64,000 bases of DNA from Todiramphus chloris collaris (Eukaryota; Chordata; Aves; Coraciiformes; Alcedinidae): contig JANVCC010000018.1 in the NCBI GenBank assembly GCA_025345505.1, forward strand, positions 54,579,656-54,643,655, written 5' to 3'. The translations under genes and the position numbers were made by a program. The notes beneath the pieces are model-generated. The model did not search any database, was not told the origin of the DNA, and worked only from the letters and a program-made list of their open reading frames with translations. Positions 59,687 to 64,000 of the stretch are shown piece by piece (within the stretch, counting starts at the first letter, position 1; each line of letters opens with the position of its first letter).

Positions 59687-62600
59687 CAAAGCATTCCTGG
59701 GACTTCCATGTACTTCTGGAAAAATATCACCTTTACTTTTAGCTTCACCAGGGAATCTGGGAATCCTGTCACTAAAAGGTAATGCAAAGCAGTGGTCGAT
59801 GGCATAGCCACAGTTTTAAATTTTTAGAATAAGCAGCTAACACCATAAAATGATGCTTCAGAAAACAGTAATGGATAGTCAGCCAAATTCTGAGCTCACC
59901 AATACTCCAAGTAATTCCTGTGAAGTACTGAATTTACACTTTTCCAGCAAATGAGATCAGCACAGGCCTTATTTAACAGAGCAGGTCTCTAGCTGATGTT
60001 ATTGTTGTAGCTCTTTAATTCTCAGTTGATGTTCTGACTGTCTGTAGCTTGAGTCATAATGCTAGTGTGTTGACATCTCTTTATCATGCAAATAATTTAT
60101 CTGACAAAGACAAACTATTGATCCACTCATCTTTATTGCTTCTTAGGGTACAATCCTTATTTAGACTGGTGAGTGGAAAACAGTGGCATATGTCAGTATG
60201 ACATCAGTGGTGATGTCACTGATAGGAATACATATGGTATGACACACACTTAGCTCAGCAAAGAACATCTTCTTATAAACACACTGTTTTACCTTGTCCC
60301 TTCTATCCACTGGATTTTAAAGTTGTAATGGTGGAACTTCACACAATCAGGAATATTTACTGTAGTTTGTGATCTCAGCAAGTTTATGGACAAGGTGATC
60401 TGCTTCAAAAAAAAATATTTATTTTGGTTACTTGGATTACTGCCTGCACAGGAAACAATGAAACAGATGTCAGGGAGCCAGATGAGTAATAGAATAATTT
60501 TGAAGAGTGATCTGAGCTTCTAAAAAGATGACACTTGAGAGGTCAGAGGCACAAAACATTTTCCACTTTCTTTCTTTCTTTCTGAAAGAAAAAAGCTATG
60601 TGTGATTCAACCTTGTCACGCTGGTGTGATCAGTGCAGCTATTGTTTAGATCTGTTCAGCCATTACGAAGGTCTTCAACAGTGGCATTTTGTGGGGTGGG
60701 GGGGAAGAAAAACATTTTTAAGAGATCTAAAAAGCAATGGCAGGGAGTTGTATTACAGCTGGAGAAACCATCATACAGACCCAGCTTTACCAGAAAGGCT
60801 ATGAAACTATTAGCCACCCAGCCCATTTCCAGCAGCACAGCCTGCACAGCCGTGCAAGCTTCCCCTTCCCTCCCGTTTAGGGAAGAGTTGCAGTCAGGGC
60901 TGTCCTAGTGCTAAGTGAGTGTTGAATCATTATCATCACAGTGATAATGACAGCCCTTCTTAGTCCAGACAGGGAATCTTCCCCCTCCCCAGTGCTAGTT
61001 CCTGGACAAGTGACTGAAAGATGCTTCCTGTCCACGAAGTCTACAACCAAAGCTGGCAGGAGAAAAAAAAAAAAAACAGGTGTGTGGGTGACACTGTCAG
61101 TGTTTCTACTTCAGACTGGGATTGTGAGGTACCCAGACCTGAAGGAAGTGGCCTGAATTCATAAGAGAATGTTACAAGAGGAGGGGAAGCTGGTGGTGTC
61201 TCAGTCCCCAGGCACTTTGATCACAAAACCATCTCTGAACAAAAGTTTCTAAAATTAACAACTATTTACCCATTTTCAACTGGGCTAGGTAATAACTCTA
61301 ACCATGATAATGGAGGCATATACAGACCCCTCCACCCTGAACATGACGAGCAACCAAAATCCAAAGGGCTCTAAAAGTACAGAACAGCTTGAAAGGGGAC
61401 CCCAAATGTACAGGAAGCAAGCATTTCCCCTAAGGGTTTGTCACAGCAGGCATGTCATAACACTCTACCAGGGGCAAGCGGTAGCTGCAGTCAGAGGATT
61501 TCTGTAACAGCAATACCATGGCAGAAAAAGGCAAATAGCAAAGTACTCAGTTACTCTGTTTTTACTACTATACATTGCAAGTTACCTGTAGAGAACAATT
61601 GGTAGACTTTCTGGGGATGTTGTATCTCACACGGAAAACTCTTTGCTCTAGAAAGCAAGCCCAGAACACGTCTTCATTGCGTGAACACATCTTCAAAGTG
61701 TGTCTAATGCAGAGAACCTAGATAATATCAGCATCAAGCCACAACAGAGCCACAGGACTGAAACGTTCTATTGAAGTAAAATGCTGCCACCTTCGGACTA
61801 AACTGAGGATTATCAGAACTTACACGGAGGTAAAATACACTGTGAAAAACATTGAAAGTCAGAGGAAAAGGCAAGAAACAACAAACGTGTCAACGTCACA
61901 CCAATAATACTTAGTTACAGGTTTTTCTGATAAAACATATAACTTTGACTTGTAAGAAAGAGAGAAGAATAAATTATGACCATGCTTCCTGGAGAGCTTG
62001 ACAGCTATTAATTTCTTACTACTCTGTACAATGTTCTTTTCTTATAAATAAAGGCTCAGAAAATGCTGTAGAATAAGCACGTGTTGGTTCTGTGCATTGT
62101 TACTCTGCATTGAGAAACCTTTCTTTTGCAGTGAAAGAAACAGAAATGAGATGGGGGATTACAGAAAATTAGAAATTAGCTGTTCAGATCAGCTTTGGTC
62201 TAACACATGGAGCTTGTCATGTTATATTGCTTATTACAAAGACAGCATGGATTTCTTGACATCTATAACTTCCATGAGCAAGATCAAGAAGAAGAAAAAG
62301 GTAAAGTGTTTTTTCCCTCAAGCTATGGGAAAAGGACAGCCTGGTTTTCCTTTTCACCCTCACCTCAGAGAAACTCTCTGGATTCCTCTGGTATTTGTAC
62401 AAATTTTAGGGATCTGGCAGAAACTTGGAACTACCCATGAGAAAGTCTTTTCCCTCAGCTTTGAGATTTGAGTGCCCTCCTTTGCCAGCTTTTTGGCAGT
62501 GTGATTGCACTGAAGTAAGGTTCTCAGCAGCTCACCCGTCAAAACCTTACCGAGCCATCTGTAATATGAGCTTGTGAAAAGTAGAGAAGTCATACAGCAA

Positions 62601-64000
62601 ACTTAAGGAAGCCTCTGTCTGGATTTATTTTGTTGAGTATTTGCACAGAGGTGAGGTGTCTGTATATACTCTGCACATGACAGCCCAGAGAACTCTCACT
62701 TTTGAGATGGCAGAAAGATGATCATGCCACAGGTATGGCTGTCACCTTGTGGGAATCAGGGAAAAAAGCAGTCAAGGTTGTTTTGGTGGTGTAGATCAGC
62801 AGAGCACAACTAAATTCCACAGGTGGTCAGGACCTCAGAGTCCACAAGATGGTACTCACAGCACTGTCCAAAAACGACCTGCTACATAAATCCCAAGAGT
62901 TGATTCCAACAAGCAGCAGAGCATGGTGTTTAGCTGTAAGATCAAAGCATGCTGTTCTGTGGCTCAGCACAGAAAGCAGCCTGTGCCTTCCAAAGAAACA
63001 CAGCCAAGTTCTAACACTGCATTTCTTCCTCAAAATTAGAAAGATATCTGCAACCTCACAAGCAAGGCTTTTCAAAAAACAATCAAACAAACAAACAACA
63101 ACAAAAAAACCCCACCACCAATGTTTTTATGTTTTTATTATAAACTTTAAAAATACAGTATTTCTTGTTAGCAGGATTTCTTAATGATGACTTTAACTTG
63201 TTCTTGGAATTCAGTTATGCTGAAAAAAAAGTTAGCATAGCAAAGATCAGGCTGCATGAAAGTCTGCTCCAGTCTTTTTATGTGCAGGAACACATCAAAG
63301 GGCTTCAAGGGGTTTAATAATGGAACTATGACAGCCTGAAGAATAAACAGAATTTGAGTGGACAGATGCACAGGACTTAGAGCTTAATCTAGGAGTCTGT
63401 GATTTGCTGAAAGGAGCCAATATTAAAGTAATTATGCATTTAAAACAATTACTATTTATTCTTCAAAGAGTCATACTCAAGTGAAGTAACCCATTTTAAA
63501 TTATTTCTGGTAATTGCATTCTACCCCCAAATTATATGTCTGCATACTCTTTGAACTAAGCTTTCCAAAAAAACCCCAACCAACCCACCCCTGTATTTTT
63601 GCTTAAAGATTACCCGCATCTTGAATACTTCCCCTCTAGCTTATCATTTCCTGAAACTGTAATACAGGCTGTTAAGCCTGAGTAAATATCACTAATTTCA
63701 GTTTCTGTATCCAGGACAGAAGTCAGTTTAACAATGAACAATTGCAAATGCCCAGATTGTTCACTTACCATTGACTTTTGATAAGCTGGAAAATTCTATA
63801 AAAGCATCACGACATTTCTATTAAAATTGTGATAGCTCACCCACACATAATTGCACTGAGCAAAATGACTGAGAACAAATTTAGGAGAGATCATAGTACT
63901 GCTTTGGATAGCATACAATAGCTTTCCATTCAGGAACCTCAACATACAAAATATGATCTAAAATAATTCCCAGACCATCCACCATTTCTACTGAGACATA
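59687..64000. other. Non-coding DNA, no gene or dispersed repeat recognised
   Basis: Nothing firm. Small items: TTTC/GAAA inverted simple sequence at 60,568-60,596; a 9-bp inverted repeat with 6-bp loop (TCATTATCA / TGATAATGA) at 60,927-60,950; eight CpGs in about 61,630-61,905 despite low GC; A/C-rich simple sequence at 63,075-63,117 and 63,567-63,592. Confidence 0.5.

Noticed and set aside
1..64000. tRNA, rRNA, CRISPR arrays, bacterial operons or phage-like modules
   Set aside because: No tRNA B-box with matching A-box, no regularly spaced repeats, no Shine-Dalgarno-led gene strings. The repeats and base composition are those of a bird-type genome.

Overview
This window reads as ordinary non-coding DNA from a bird. 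A closely related archosaur is possible but less likely. It is AT-rich and CpG-poor, no intact host protein-coding gene can be recognised, and there are no rRNA, tRNA or CRISPR features. Mobile DNA is dominated by CR1 LINEs, recognised by their 3' ends (tandem ATTCTATG-type tails, preceded by a 'GGTTGGACTAGATGATC...GGTCCCTTCCAACC'-like end) and by fragments of the CR1 ORF2 reverse transcriptase. One solo ERVL-type avian LTR is present. No L1, Alu or other mammalian-type repeat was seen.

Layout. 1-11,723: no repeat of known family seen; it holds a (GGAA)n purine tract near 6.0 kb and a 69-bp tandem duplication near 8.0 kb. 11,724-12,547: a solo LTR interrupted by a 5'-truncated CR1 that lies between copies of ACATCA. 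13.8-14.3 kb: a CR1 whose last 126 ORF2 codons are still open. 17.0-17.6 kb: two small CR1 3' ends pointing outward around about 370 bp of unidentified sequence with a 92-codon open frame. 21.6-23.2 kb (minus strand): the most unusual CR1 of the window, which keeps an ORF1 SGNH-esterase remnant and the ORF2 endonuclease start joined directly to the ORF2 C-terminus, with the middle of ORF2 missing. 26.0-28.3 kb: an old CR1 relic, then a 1.5-kb CR1 with recognisable RT motifs A and C. 28.3-39.4 kb: 11 kb with no recognised repeat; its right part (36.5-37.9 kb) has clustered CpGs, a CCAAT box, a perfect 13-bp T-MARE palindrome, good splice signals and a short ORF starting with a signal-peptide-like segment. 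39.4-64 kb: six CR1 fragments of different ages plus one orphan CR1 tail, in otherwise unremarkable DNA.

The recognisable coding parts all belong to decayed CR1 copies and do not work together as a pathway. The best candidate for host function is the promoter/first-exon-like patch at 36.5-37.9 kb, and that is an inference. No novel multi-gene system was found. The observations most worth checking are the internally deleted CR1, the nested CR1-in-LTR insertion, the 36.5-37.9 kb patch, the 24-bp perfect palindrome at 17.9 kb and the orphan CR1 tail at 54.7 kb. Boundaries of the older repeats are approximate because no consensus alignment could be run.
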